Shown piece after piece: positions 33,101 through 43,642 of a stretch of DNA of 64,000 nt. Below the pieces are notes generated by a model. The model saw nothing but the letters and a program-made list of their open reading frames with translations, searched no databases and was not told the DNA's origin. The position numbers and the translations under genes are program-made. This DNA comes from Polytrichum commune (lineage: Eukaryota > Streptophyta > Polytrichopsida > Polytrichales > Polytrichaceae). The stretch lies in contig OX485809.1 of the NCBI GenBank assembly GCA_950295325.1, forward strand, positions 1,178,001 to 1,242,000. The letters are read 5' to 3'. Numbering within the stretch: position 1 is the stretch's first letter; each line of letters begins with the position of its first letter.

Positions 33101-35083
33101 GACCTATATGACCATTCAATGAGCACTAGAGTCTTCACTTCGATAATGAATAAGATATTCATGTCAGCTCCGAATATTATGAGGGAAGTCACTATGCCCT
33201 CGATTGGGATTTGCTAAGCATCTTGTACTAATCACGTGTTTTATATCCTAGGAGAAGTGGGCTAGTTGGAATAAGTATACTAAATACCCATCTACCTTAC
33301 TTTCATATCCTAACATAACATCCAAAGCTCCTATGAATTGTTTAGGTTCTCATCAAATCTACCCAGGGTGCTATGGCTACCCACCATAATGGGTATCCTC
33401 AACGCGGCATAAACTGTGTTTATGGGGACAGCGAGATATCACCAGATTTCGGTTTTGTCATTGTGCCACTAGTTGATGTCCCGTATCTTCAAAGCTATAA
33501 TTCTTCCTGATGAAGTTGAATCAACTGAAACTAACATATAATAGAACATCTCCACGTCACCTGACCTTTGATGTCTCCTTTATTTAAGTTTTTTGGAATG
33601 CCTACATCATTGACCTCCTTTGCTTTGGTGCGTGGCTACAGGCATCAAAAGCGGCACTTCTTAACTTCTACGATACTCTCCGAGTGGAACCATTTGGTGA
33701 GAAAGTCACCATTACGGTGGCTCTACCTGGCTTTGTAGTGTCTGAAATGACATCTGGAGGACCAAGTGTAAGTCTCCCTTTTACAAATGACTTAGACATG
33801 ATGCACTCTGTTCACTGCTGATGATGGTTCAAGATAACACTGCGCTTCCAGTCTCCATACTCAATTGTTTTTCATAAAATTGCAGTTAAAAGCTTAAAAG
33901 CTCTTCAAATGCTCTTGCATGCAACTTCTGCTTCTAGAGGGGATTTGTCTCACATTGGGTACCATTATGTATGGGGTGTGTTTTGGGTGTGGATGTTGCC
34001 CAATTTGTTTTAACAATTAAAAACGACCACAGAAAAAAAAATATCCCTCCACCATCCGGGGCCCTGCATGGCATTCTTCAGTGGTGTGTTGAGTGTTCAC
34101 CTTAATTTATGCATCTTAGAGAGCAAAGACTCAGTGGAAGGGGAGGCCACACACATTTGAAAACACCGATTTCAAAACGGAGATTGGTGGGCCAAGGTAA
34201 AAGAATCGGCCTCGACTAACCTTAAAAGGAGCTTGGTTCCAAGATCGGCCCCTTCTTTTTTTTCTGGTCAAGTCCGATTGAAAATGGAAGTTTTAAGCCT
34301 TACAAAATCACCGTCTTGGAGCGGAGTTGAAAACGGACATTTAAAAGCAGGTTTATACTCAATACAGGAGGGACTAACCTAGGAACCAAGCTCCCCAAGG
34401 TTAGGCACATGGGAAGGCCAATCTTCTTCTACCTTGGCCCACCAATCTCTGTTTCGAAACTGTTGTTTTCGAACGTGACTGGCCTCCGCATGATAATTTC
34501 AGCCGGGTCTTGAATCTTGAAGGATGAATCTTTTGTAGATGGGAAGAGGTTTCGTCTGAAAACAATTGACAATGCATGTAATCAAGGATCTTGATTCTTG
34601 GATCTCTTCTTGAAGCTAGATTGGAAAGAGAACATCTGTATACAATGACAACGGTGTCCCCGCACCATTCCCTACTGATCCAGAAAGTGGGTGAACCACA
34701 TTGAAATGGCGTGCCATATGTACAGGTGCAAAGGGCCAGGAAGGCATTGGCCTGCCTATACTAGTCCTATACATGCAGGCTAAGAATGCTTTGTGGGATT
34801 TGTGCAGGGGCATATACCACAATGGTGGCCGATGATGGAGACAGCAGATTGTGCAAGAAAAATAGTGGACGCAGCCATGGCTAATCGTAGATATGCACTT
34901 GTTCCCTTCTGGTACTCCTCCAATTTGTTGTTTCGTGTGTTTGCTCCCGAGGTCCTTGAAATCTTCCCCCGCATGTTCCTTCTTGGAAAACCTCCAAACA
35001 AGACAGCCAAGTCGGTCTTCCACAAGCTCATTGGGGAGGAGGCTACTCAAAATGGTTTTGGATCACTCACAGCCCTCACCTAA
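30190..35083 (+). CDS. membrane-anchored short-chain dehydrogenase/reductase, 11-beta-HSD-like
   Basis: Six exons, GT-AG throughout: 30190-30393, 31575-31767, 32328-32413, 32765-32896, 33642-33767, 34808-35083; 1017 nt, 338 residues. A hydrophobic segment at about residues 13-40 anchors the N terminus. The Rossmann cofactor loop TGASSGIG is at 60-67. RRxxKL after the second strand (AARREEKL) suits NADP(H). VNNAG is at 137-141. The catalytic residues are S191, Y204 and K208 in SFYNASKAAL. The C-terminal part (ADCARKIVDAAMANRRYALVP and the region after it) resembles plant hydroxysteroid dehydrogenase-like / steroleosin proteins. It would reduce or oxidise a hydroxyl/ketone on a lipid or sterol-like substrate at the ER or oil body; the substrate is unknown. 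The start was chosen because it is the first ATG in frame and leaves the anchor intact. Intact, with no frameshift. Confidence 0.92.
30590..31220. repeat. degenerate tandem repeats in SDR intron 1
   Basis: Three diverged units begin near 30599, 30897 and 31057 with 'acaagagagagatg', then 'ccaatgttgcc', 'ccgatgtcaagtatggtgtt', 'gcttcatcttggagttggtc' and 'taagtctacatgtaatcct'. Unit length is uneven because of indels. Confidence 0.65.
31367..31455 (-). repeat. 5S rRNA-derived fragment in SDR intron 1
   Basis: Read on the minus strand: CCGGATCCCATGGGAACTCC, then AAGGTTGAACCGTCTAAGGC, then a tract ending GGATGGGTGACCTTCC. These align in order with the middle and 3' half of plant 5S rRNA (CCGGATCCCATCAGAACTCC, AAGTTAAGCGTGCTTGGGC, GGATGGGTGACCTCC). 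Mismatches and an insertion of a few bases show it is not a functional 5S gene. 5S-derived segments are the hallmark of Cassandra-type TRIM LTRs; SINE3-type origin is the alternative. Confidence 0.75.
31930..32240 (-). repeat. R1-family copy in SDR intron 2
   Basis: Contains 'attctcgagcccattaaatg', 'gtcatataggtcccctcaat', 'agtccaatctcttttaaaca', 'ccaacctaaccatg'-like and 'aaatataagtgtctgattaa', collinear with 57010-57230. Confidence 0.6.
32940..33290 (+). repeat. R1-family copy in SDR intron 4
   Basis: Contains 'caggctcaatagtcaacata', 'gggacctatatgaccattca', 'atgagcactagagtcttcac', 'aaaatattatgagggaag'-type and 'aatcacgtgttttatatcct'; same order as 62880-63130. Confidence 0.6.
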
Positions 35084-37190
35084 TTTACTTCCTTGACGGT
35101 CACTACCTCCTTTTAAGTACAGAATTACTCCATATATGAAAGGGATTAGGATTCTACAAATATGATGTATCTGTGTGGCGGAGGATGATGATGATGATGC
35201 AATGCAAACTGTATATAACAAATTGACTAGATGCTGATCTGCTCCAGTTGATAGAACTAACTATACACCCGATGTTCTACACTGAATTTGTGCACAGCAA
35301 AGCACATGCTTGAAATCTGAGGATGTGGAATTTTCTTCTGCTCAGACTCTTGACAACTATGCTTGACTCCTATGCTTGACTCCTTTTGAGTAGGTAAGTC
35401 TTGAAAATTGGGAATGTTTGGAGTAGGTCAGATTGTTTGCATTTATCCACCTGGTTGCACTATGATTTTTGTCAAGTGTGAGTGCAGCCAAATTGAATCT
35501 ATCTAAGTAGGCTTCTGTTTCTCTCCATTGCAGACAGGATTATTTAGGATTGCCTTGCTCAGCTGGATTTTTTGAGAGGTTTATGGCAATCTATGCCATG
35601 TAAGTTCTGAAATTGAATTTATCTGTGCTTAAGACTTCACTTCAGATGATTTGATTTTTGTTCAAAGATGAGTATATCTTAGCTCCAAAAAATGCCCACA
35701 CGTAGTTATAAAAAACTTTCTATCACCTCCGATAGCTTGATCATAAAAACTTCATGAACGGTTATCCATAGGAGTCTACACATCATGAAGGCTCACATCT
35801 CAAAGAGACAGTTTGATGGTTTGCTCACTTCACCAATTTATAGTACGAGTAATTTTAACGAATCGCTTCCAACTTTTCTCATCAAACAAAAATTATGTGT
35901 GATGTGCAATTGTTGATTAGATGAGACCAATTCGATGCAACAATCAAAATTGTATATGGAGTTGGAAGTCCCCACAATAGAGCCACATGCCTTATCTTGA
36001 AACTTGTGTCAAGCTAGAAAGCAAAGGAATCCATTCATTGGATACCTCAATGTCTCAATTGATTGGTAATGTCTAGCCCATATACTAGGTGATTGTAAAC
36101 TTGCCACGAGTCTATTCACCTCTATCAAAACTTTATTTATTAACACTAAGTACCCCTCTCCAAAGCCAAAAACATTCAAGAAAAAGGATCCACCTTACTA
36201 CGAAAATGAAGCTTCCCCCAGCCACATGTCTCAAGTACAAACTTATGACTACACCAGTGCAAAGGAGAAGTCCCATTGAAGAAGCTTGCTCTATTAGCTT
36301 ATATGTGGACACGTATCTTACCATTCATTTCTCAAGCACCTGAGTGTTGCAATCACTGACCTACTTGGGAGTCAGTTTCCCCACTTGTTGCTACATGCAA
36401 CTATCCACATGTTGGTTCAGGTTCAACTATAATGGACGTTTCCTACCCATGATTCACATGGTTAGGTGAACTGCTCAGTGTTGAACTCATACTGTCTTTT
36501 TGTTTAGACTATATGGGTATCTATAATGAGATTTTCTATTCTTTAATAGGAGTAGGGTGTGGGTAGTTGAGGAGATTTTTGTTTTTCGATACCATTTGAA
36601 TCTACATGCTATGCAAGAACCTTCGTACCTAGGTCATATTGTCCTATTATCAATATGGTCAAAAATGGTACTAATCACTTGGGTATATAGGGTTTCTCTC
36701 GCTTTGAAATACCCACCAAATATCAATCCTTCAAGAGCATCACAATCTAGATACCCCTAGGTAGGTTCCTTGATACCATTATTGAAGTTGATCACCAATA
36801 TCATGGAATTCACCTATATATTGTTCCAACATTGAAACTTGCTACCAACAAAAGTGTTATTTTCCCCTCCATTTCTAGTGCCCCCATTCTCTTAAAATCG
36901 ATCAAAAACCACACACACACACACACATTGAACCCTCATAGAAAACTCCACGTTCTCAAAATTTGGAAGATGTGTCGGACTTTTATACAACAATAAATAA
37001 CATGTGCAAGCGGCATGCATTTCAAGTGCATGCCAAGTAACTGAGTACCGTTTAAGTGTTAAGAGTGAGTACCGATTCATGCAACGGTCGTGGAACAATA
37101 TGTCACATCAAATCAAACGGTCACTTGGTACTTGTTGTTAATTCAAAACTTTGTATGTAGTTTAACAAGTCTCACGGTCGAGCTCCGATG
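35084..37190. other. intergenic sequence downstream of the SDR
   Basis: Includes the SDR 3' untranslated region. A short (AC)n tract lies at 36909-36928. No gene, RNA or element boundary could be supported; open frames are short and without motifs. Confidence 0.4.
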
Positions 37191-37195
37191 ATTGC

Positions 37196-37690
37196 TACAC
37201 TAATTATTGTATTTAGTTTCAAATGGTATTTTATGTCATTTGTGGTAACTTTTTTTATTATAAACACTTTCGGTGAATAAGTTTATAAGAATAGTTGTCG
37301 ACGTTCACTTTCAATTCATTTATTGTCTAAAACCCCATCTGCTCCATAGGGTTGTTGATGTGTAGTTGCACGCTTGCTCTTGCTTGCCCACTCTTTTGTG
37401 GCATGATGCATGAAACTTATGCCCATGATTGAAACGAAGTTTGGTATATTGTACATCTTAGCAACTTTGTAATGCATTATTGTCATGGGTGATTGAAATT
37501 TGGATGAAAAGTCACTTAGTGAGTGACAATATATTGGCAATATTGTAAATTTACAATGCCCACTTTTTTTGTTTACAAGGAGCGACAAATAATGTTGGGT
37601 GTGCATTTAGTGTTGGTGACACTACATAGGCGGTTTACAATTAGCATTGAGCAAGACAATTAGTGTTGGTGATCTTAAAATACAATATCT
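37196..37690 (-). mobile_element. F2-family MITE copy
   Basis: Runs from 'attgtatttagtttcaaatg' to 'aatacaatatctagtgtagt'. The interior tracts 'tgattgaaatttggatgaaa', 'gtcacttagtgagtgacaat', 'gacaaataatgttgggtgtg' and 'attagtgttggtgat' are shared with 50030-50396 and, inverted, 58139-58498. Boundaries approximate. Confidence 0.55.
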
Positions 37691-37769
37691 AGTGTAGTGT
37701 ATCTTCTAGATTTTTATTTTTTTTAACTTCCGGCCCTATTGAATTTTGGGTTGAGACAAGCAGGCCCAC

Positions 37770-38060
37770 TTTGATTAATCATCTTAATCAGACACCTTTA
37801 TTTTCGGGTGGTGTGTAATCAGGTGTGGATAAAAGAATGGACACCAAAAATATGTGTATTTGATAGAGATTCAACTATGTGTTCAAAATTTGTTCATCAT
37901 TTTAGGTTCAATAGTCAACATAGTTAGAGGGAGGAAGGCAGGGACCTATATGATTGTTTGAAAAGAAAGAAAATTTTCACTTTGATAATGAGTAAGATAT
38001 TCATATGACCTCTACGAATTATGGGAAAAATGTCTCCAACCTTGATGTGGCTCAATATGT
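37770..38060 (+). repeat. R1-family copy
   Basis: Contains 'taatcagacacctttatttt', 'gtgtgtaatcaggtgtggat', 'tttgataatgagtaagatat' and 'ttcaatagtcaacatagtta', in R1 order. Confidence 0.55.
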
Positions 38061-38699
38061 AAACTCTTGCATCGAGTATGAAATGATGAAACTTCAATCA
38101 CGAGGGTCACGTACTAATACCACCACCACCACGTGATCACATCCATAACCAAAACCCTAAAATTGTTTCCGTTTTTACATCAAATCTTTTACCTTCTTAA
38201 AAAATAACGCATGATGTATGTGGCCCTATAACCTAATGAGGAGAGAGGAACTATCACAAACAAATGTGCCTCTCATTCATCCAACCTAAAAGCCCTAGAA
38301 TAGTATGCACCTAGATATTACTATGTTAATGTTAATTGACATCGAAATTAATTTGAAAGACTTCAAATTAGTTTAGTCCAAGTTATTTGAGATCAATTGG
38401 CCACAAGCCTATAGTGGACATGAAAAAGTATGTGGGAAGAAAGAGAGGTACAATTGTGTGCGATAATTTTCCCTTCCCTATCACCAAACTCAATGAAAAT
38501 GCCTCAATATTTGGCTGATAGCACTTCGCAATGAACTCTAAGCTCGATGACAAAGAAAAACTCGGAGTGGGTTAAATGGAGACTACTACACCATTCATGA
38601 TATTTGATGTCACCTATTATCCGGAGTTACATAGTGCTATAACTTATTTGCTAAGAATGTAACTTTCAACCAAATAATGCCGTTTAAGTTGCATAATGT

Positions 38700-39108
38700 C
38701 ACGGGTAGATCACTCCATTGTCAAGTTGAACACCACGTGCGACCAAAAAAAATCTTCTTTTGGTAAGTTGCACCACCAAAATGGGTCAAAAATTTATCAA
38801 TTTTTTTTCATGAGTAGATATACACAGTACCTATGACATAGTCAAAAGTGGTAACTAAATTTGATGATTTGTTTTTTTCATAAAACATACCATTTCTAAC
38901 TAGAATGACACAGAATTGAACTAAAACAATTACTATAAAAAAATATATGACTAAAATTTTCAAAAAAATATACAAAAGATACTATCAATGGTTATGTATA
39001 TGTAGAAAAAATATCATAAATTTTAAAATTATATATGGCATGTAATATAGGGGTAGCAAACTTTGTCCGCACGTGGTGTCAACTTGACAATGAAGTGACC
39101 TCCCCGTG
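38700..39108. mobile_element. hAT-like MITE, family T, copy 1
   Basis: 409 bp. Left end CACGGGTAGATCACTCCATT, then 'gtcaagttgaacaccacgtg'. The right end reverse-complemented is CACGGGGAGGTCACTTCATT, then 'gtcaagttgacaccacgtg'. The 8-bp direct repeat CATAATGT flanks it (38692-38699, 39109-39116), typical of hAT insertions. The interior is AT-rich and non-coding. Confidence 0.85.
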
Positions 39109-39166
39109 CATAATGTCCACGGAAAACAACCTATCAAACCTTTGCTAGTAAAGAATGAAATCCATA

Positions 39167-39756
39167 CACGGGTAGATCACTTAGTGCATTTTAAAAACAA
39201 CGTGCGGCATAATATAGAGAGGATTAAAATCATTTGAAATAAAAATTATAAAGGAATTCCAAATAATGAAGGGGCCATTAAATGTAGACAATCCCATTAT
39301 AAGTAAGTTAGATGGACATAAAACGTGGGCCATTATTTTTTTGTAAAATTAATATAGGGGCAGAAGATAAGGATCCTAGAAGGATCCTATGTGTTTTCAT
39401 CATAATAGTGTTTGCAATGGTATTACTTTGCTATGGTCTCCTATGTGTTTTCTTCATAACTAAGTTTGCAATGATATTACTGTTTGCACCCTTCTTTGTT
39501 TCCATGCTTTCCCTCAACACTTGTGCGTTAGGAAGTAGATTAGCTTTTATTACTTAAAAGGAATATAGAGTACAAAAAATTACACTGACTTGGACAATAT
39601 AAGTAATGGAAGGGTGCAAACAAATAGGCCATTTTTGAAATTTAAGTAATTATAGGGAGGCTTTAATTCAGCCCTTCAAGGTAAATAGCCCCAAAACAAA
39701 AAAAAAAACCCAGCCGCACGTGGTGCACAAAAATGCCTTAGAGTGATCTACCCGTG
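39167..39756. mobile_element. hAT-like MITE, family T, copy 2
   Basis: 590 bp with ends CACGGGTAGATCACTTAGTG and, reverse-complemented, CACGGGTAGATCACTCTAAG, both continuing to an ACGTGCGG motif. The 8-bp direct repeat AATCCATA flanks it (39159-39166, 39757-39764). An 81-residue hydrophobic frame inside has no recognisable motif and is not called. Confidence 0.85.
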
Positions 39757-39832
39757 AATCCATACCAAGAAGTTATAGCATTGCTCAACTCCAAATATTA
39801 TGTGACACTAAACACCACAAGTGGTGTAGTTG

Positions 39833-39985
39833 TTCACCCACAAGATCCATCAAATTTTATTGCACATGTGAGGGGGACGAGTAAGTACTTCCTTGGCACA
39901 TGAATTTAGGTAGTTTGACATAGCTTCCCGCCGTTCGTTCCTTACCATAGCTCTTGCCATTTCTTTCATAATCTAGTGCAGTTGG
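39833..39985 (+). repeat. direct repeat, partner at 43254-43470
   Basis: Shared order of 'gatccatcaaattytaytgc', 'acatgtgaggg', 'aatttaggtagtttg', 'ccgttcgttccttacc' and 'tgcagttgga'. The partner is longer through local expansions ((g)n, ctttctttctttc). Confidence 0.55.
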
Positions 39986-40210
39986 ATGTTCTATAATGTC
40001 CAAACAACCTATTCAACCTTTGCCAGCATACATATGAAACCTATAAAAAGAAGATATAACAGTGCATAAGTTCAAATATTAAGTGACACTAAATACCACA
40101 AATGATGTAGTCCACTAAACATGATTTCTAGTGTCATATGGCATTGTATGTCACTATGGTAACTTTTCGGATGACACTTCTTGTGTATAAGTGAACAAAT
40201 ACCGTCATGA

Positions 40211-41338
40211 ATGATGGATGATAACTTTAAGTTCATCCATTGCCCAATAACCTACTTGCTCTTTTTTCCACTCTTCTCTAAGTTGCGTTGTCTTCACCCT
40301 AACAACTCTTCCTTTCACATTGTGCATGAGAGTTTGCTTGTAGGGTTTGCAATCCTAATTTTGAAGGTGTTGAAGAACAAGTTCATAGGGTTCCATCGTA
40401 TGAAATTTTCTTTGGAGGTCATAGAGACATTAAAAGAGCACCACGGGTCTGGTGTCCTTGGGTATGACTTGTCTTTAAAATCAAGAGTGGAAAGCTTGCC
40501 TTCTATAGGGTTTGATGAAGCCGAGGTTGGTGGCATTGTAATGCATGATTTAGAGTTGGATTACAAGTCGTTGCCTATACAAGATGCTTCTATAGCAGAC
40601 TCTAGTGAGAAGGAAGTCGATTATGTAGAAGGTGGTGTTCTTTGAAGAACAATAATGCTCCCTTCCCACTTGACTTTAGCTAAGACTAAAAGTTGGTTTT
40701 AACAAACCGGCCTTCACATCATCAACATTATCCAGTGCCAAGCCTAGTTGGCAAATGATGTGGCATGACTTACAAGTGGAAGTTTGAAGCCTCAACCACC
40801 GACCCTCCCATCGGTACCTAAGCATGAGGCAAGAATATAGGAGCTTCAAAAGTGTCGCCTCCCGCCCTTGTGATTGGTTGCTTTTTAGTCTTAGCTATGA
40901 GGGCACGAGGAGCTCCATAATTAACAAAAACCAATGATAAGATAGGTGAATAGTAAGGCATTTGGGGACGGGATGAAAACTACCCAACATTTCATTGCTT
41001 GGTAGATAAAACCATGAACATGTGCGAAAGCTACTTAACTAAAACCTACTTGAAAAATCTCCGGGGCAAGTTCTTGTAGGTGCATTGGGATAATCGAATG
41101 CCTCCACTATAACCGAGGAAGCTTTACCCGGTTTTTAGGAAATACTTTGGGTCTTAACTAAAGTCAGGTGGGAAGGGGCCATAAGACTCTCTCAAGCAAT
41201 TTGCAAATGGTGCAATTTTGTTTTCATGTCATAGATACTAAGCACGGAGATGTTGTTTCAAGTATTTCTTCTCAAGGACGTCAAGATACAAATGACGGTG
41301 GGGAAACTCCTACATTCGAGAACATTAAATCATCGTAA
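40211..41338 (+). pseudogene. possible captured gene fragment, product unknown
   Basis: The open frame 40211-40645 (144 codons) lies mostly within the insertion that splits an F2 MITE. From about residue 55 it has ordinary protein composition (KFSLEVIETLKEHHGSGVLG, SLPSIGFDEAEVGGIV, LPIQDASIADSSEKEV). A donor GAAG|GTGGTG at 40632 and an acceptor TCATAG at 41234 would join phase-1 to DTKHGDVVSSISSQG and on to a stop at 41336-41338, with the Harbinger-like MITE inside the intron. The start of the frame is MITE sequence. I recognise no family. It could be a host-gene fragment carried by a transposon, or chance. Confidence 0.3.
40656..41181 (+). mobile_element. Harbinger-like MITE, family H3, copy 1
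   Basis: 526 bp. Left end TGCTCCCTTCCCACTTGACT, then TTAGC. Right end reverse-complemented TGGCCCCTTCCCACCTGACT, then TTAGT. Flanking TAA at 40653-40655 and 41182-41184. The interior is collinear, in inverse orientation, with 43643-44305. Confidence 0.8.
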
Positions 41339-41636
41339 GGACTCATAACTTATATCCCAACTCTATTCTCCTATTCACAACACAGCTCCGAGAACTCCGA
41401 AACTATGAACTCATAACCAAAATAGGGTTAGGACATGAAAGTGGGAGAGCCACAAATCGCGAAACCCATGCCAATCGTTGAAACGGAGTCGATCATATTG
41501 TGCACCCTAACATTTACGCAAAGAAAACACATTGTCGTGGATGAATGAAACTTGGATGAAAAATCACTTACGTAAAGTGACAGTCATTGCAACACTATAA
41601 ATCTATGATCCCAAAAAGAAAGAAAGAAAGATGGTA

Positions 41637-43210
41637 CAGTCTAACCTTGCTAGTACAACACTTGTTTATACGACACCCTCGATATTACGACACATTTTTG
41701 CGCAACTAAATTTTTTAGTTCAAAGTTCCCTCTTTTATACGGCCACGGCACGCGATAATACGACATTTAGAATCTCCGATTTGTCATATTAAAGAGGTGA
41801 TTAATGCTAAAGTTCCTTTCATCTATGTTATGTACATCTGAAATACATTCATTTTCACTTGGGAAGTGCTTGGGAACCTCGCTTATCATTGGGAACTTGA
41901 TTGTGGATGAGATTGGATTGTATTCTAGAGCACGTCCTAATAAAACATTAGCACAAGGGAAGGTGAAGGGTCGGAAGTTACAAAAGGAGCGTGTAACACT
42001 TGCTCTTGGTGTTAATTCAACTAGGATTGATAAGTTGAAGTTGCTTGTGATTTATACGTCGAAGCAACCACGATGTTTTGGAAGGTGGCAGCCTCACGAG
42101 TATGTTCGGTGGCATTGAAATAAAACTGCTTGGATGAAGGGGGATGTATTTGAAGCTTGGATTTTGCAGCTCAACAATCAGTTCAAAGGCCAGAATCGAA
42201 AGGTGATTATGATAATGCATCTTCACATGTTGTTAGTTGTGCCAAAGTTTTTAAGTCTCGTGGTTTTTCAACCTTGGAATTGAGCAACATGACTTTGGTA
42301 TTCCTTCCTCCCAATGTTACAAGTGTAGTTCAACCTTTGGATCAAGGTGTAATAGCATCTTTCAAAATTCAATACATGAAGAAACTTTTGCAGTGGGTTT
42401 TATCATAGTATGGTGATGCTACATCGAAGGACTTAAGGAAGGTGGTACCCAACATCAGACACGCTACCATGTGGAGTCATGAAGTATGAAGCGAGTTGGA
42501 TGCACATATAGCTAGGAATTGTTGGAGGATGGTGCGTATATTACCTACAACATGGAATGTTGATTTCGCCCTAGTTGATTGAAAGGGAGAAGAATAGAAT
42601 GCAAGAAGAACCAAATGAATTTGGTACTTTGATTTCAAAGTTGCGAACGGGTGATGATGAGATGTCAATTGAGACTTACATTTAGATGAAAAGGGAAGAG
42701 AACGCTGAGCTAGAAATTGAGTATAAACGAGTTGGTGGATGTTGCTTTGGGAATCAATTACGCACAAGGCTTTCATCTTAACATTGATCTACATTCAATA
42801 AATGTGAATGATACCGCTCCGCCTACAGTAAAGCTTGGTGATGCAAAAACGCCATGCACCACTGTTGTCTAATTTCTTATCAAACGACTCTTATCAGTTC
42901 TCAAAAGCTAGTAGGGAATTCAGATAAGATAACTATTGCTAACTTGGGTAGGCAACACCAGAGATCTTCGAACTCCTATTTCAAGAGTTCTTGAGAACAC
43001 TTGCATTTATTTCATAAGTTATAAGTTATTATTTCATACAACGTACAACGTGCTCAAACTTGTTGTATACGCTCATATTGCTCATGTTCTTGTATTCCCT
43101 CGTTAATACAACAACTTTACGCCATTTGTCATATTAATGAGAAGACGACACCTCAATAATACGACCGTTTTTGCGTTTCCCAAACGTGTCATACTAAAGA
43201 GGGAGAACGG
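41637..43210 (+). mobile_element. decayed pogo/Tigger-like DNA transposon
   Basis: 1574 bp flanked by TA (41635-41636, 43211-43212). The left end is CAGTCTAACCTTGCTAGTAC, then AACAC. The right end reverse-complemented is CCGTTCTCCCTCTTTAGTAT, then GACAC, a 25-bp imperfect inverted repeat of the pogo/Tigger kind. Both ends also carry further inverted tracts with 'tacgac' and 'tgtcatatta'. It sits inside an F2-family MITE whose sequence resumes on the other side. Confidence 0.8.
41804..42410 (+). pseudogene. DDE (CENP-B/Jerky/pogo) transposase remnant
   Basis: First frame (41804-42118): VDEIGLYSRARPNKTLA carries the first catalytic Asp in a degenerate DET-G-L motif, then KERVTLALGVNSTRIDKLKL, LVIYTSKQPRCFGRW, a stop, and in the same frame TAWMKGDVFEAWILQLNNQF. 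After a frameshift near 42200 comes YDNASSHVVS (second Asp) and FLPPNVTSVVQPLDQGVIAS, FK (third Asp). The N-terminal DNA-binding domain is missing between the left terminus and 41804. With the internal stop, shift and deletion it cannot be active. Family recognition is by these motifs. Confidence 0.8.
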
Positions 43211-43253
43211 TACAAAGGAGTGACAAATCATCATGTTGGGTTGACAATTTAGT

Positions 43254-43470
43254 GTAGCTCACCTATAAGATCCATCAAATTCCACTACACATGTGAAGGG
43301 AAAGGGGGGGGAATGAAAGTACTCTTGCTTGCTTTGCTTTTGCATAGGAATTTAGGCCGTTTGGAATCCACCGTCATATATAGGCTAGGCTAGGCTCTCC
43401 CTCCGTTTCCTTACCGTCGCTCAGTTGCCGTTTCGTTCTTTCTTTCTTTCGTGATTTGGGTGCAGTTGGA
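43254..43470 (+). repeat. direct repeat, partner at 39833-39985
   Basis: Same block order as 39833-39985, expanded by a G run at 43306-43312 and a 'ctttctttctttc' stretch near 43440. It follows directly on the end of the split F2 element. Confidence 0.55.
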
Positions 43471-43642
43471 GAGATTTGCAACAAGTGCGTGGGAGTTTGA
43501 TATTGCAGGCCTATGATACTTCCAAGCGACAGCTATGTTATGTGTGTGCCTATACCCTATGGTGTTAACGCAGCGCTAGCTAATTAATAATAAGTTTGAG
43601 CTCTTAAGTTAATTAGCGGGAAAGCTCACTTTGAAGTACTTA

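Larger units (their letters stand above)
38586..39829. mobile_element. F1-family MITE interrupted by two hAT-like MITEs
   Basis: The outer termini CTACACCATTCATGATATTT and (right, reverse-complemented) CTACACCACTTGTGGTGTTT continue into GTGTCAC and 'ggagttacatagtgctataa' / 'ggagttgagcaatgctataa', an imperfect inverted repeat of about 60 bp. Removing the two internal elements with one copy of each 8-bp duplication leaves 229 bp, close to the 220 bp of the uninterrupted copy at 6359-6578. The nesting is therefore fully explained. Confidence 0.85.
40127..43258 (-). mobile_element. F2-family MITE split by two large insertions
   Basis: Three blocks follow the order of the intact F2 copy at 50030-50396. 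Block one is 40127-40256 ('tagtgtcatatggcattgta', 'cttttcggatgacacttctt', 'agttcatccattg'). Block two is 41529-41636 ('attgtcgtggatgaatgaaa', 'gatgaaaaatcactta'). Block three is 43211-43258 ('gagtgacaaatcatcatgtt', 'ggg', 'tttagtgtag'). The first gap (about 1.27 kb) holds a possible captured gene fragment and a Harbinger-like MITE. The second gap is the pogo-like transposon. Confidence 0.7.

Noticed and set aside
34616-35050. 144-residue minus-strand frame
   Set aside because: Antisense of SDR exon 6, which is supported by protein motifs and splice phase.
36909-36928. CRISPR-like or structured array
   Set aside because: Simple (AC)n microsatellite; no spacer-repeat structure anywhere in the window, as expected for a plant nuclear genome.
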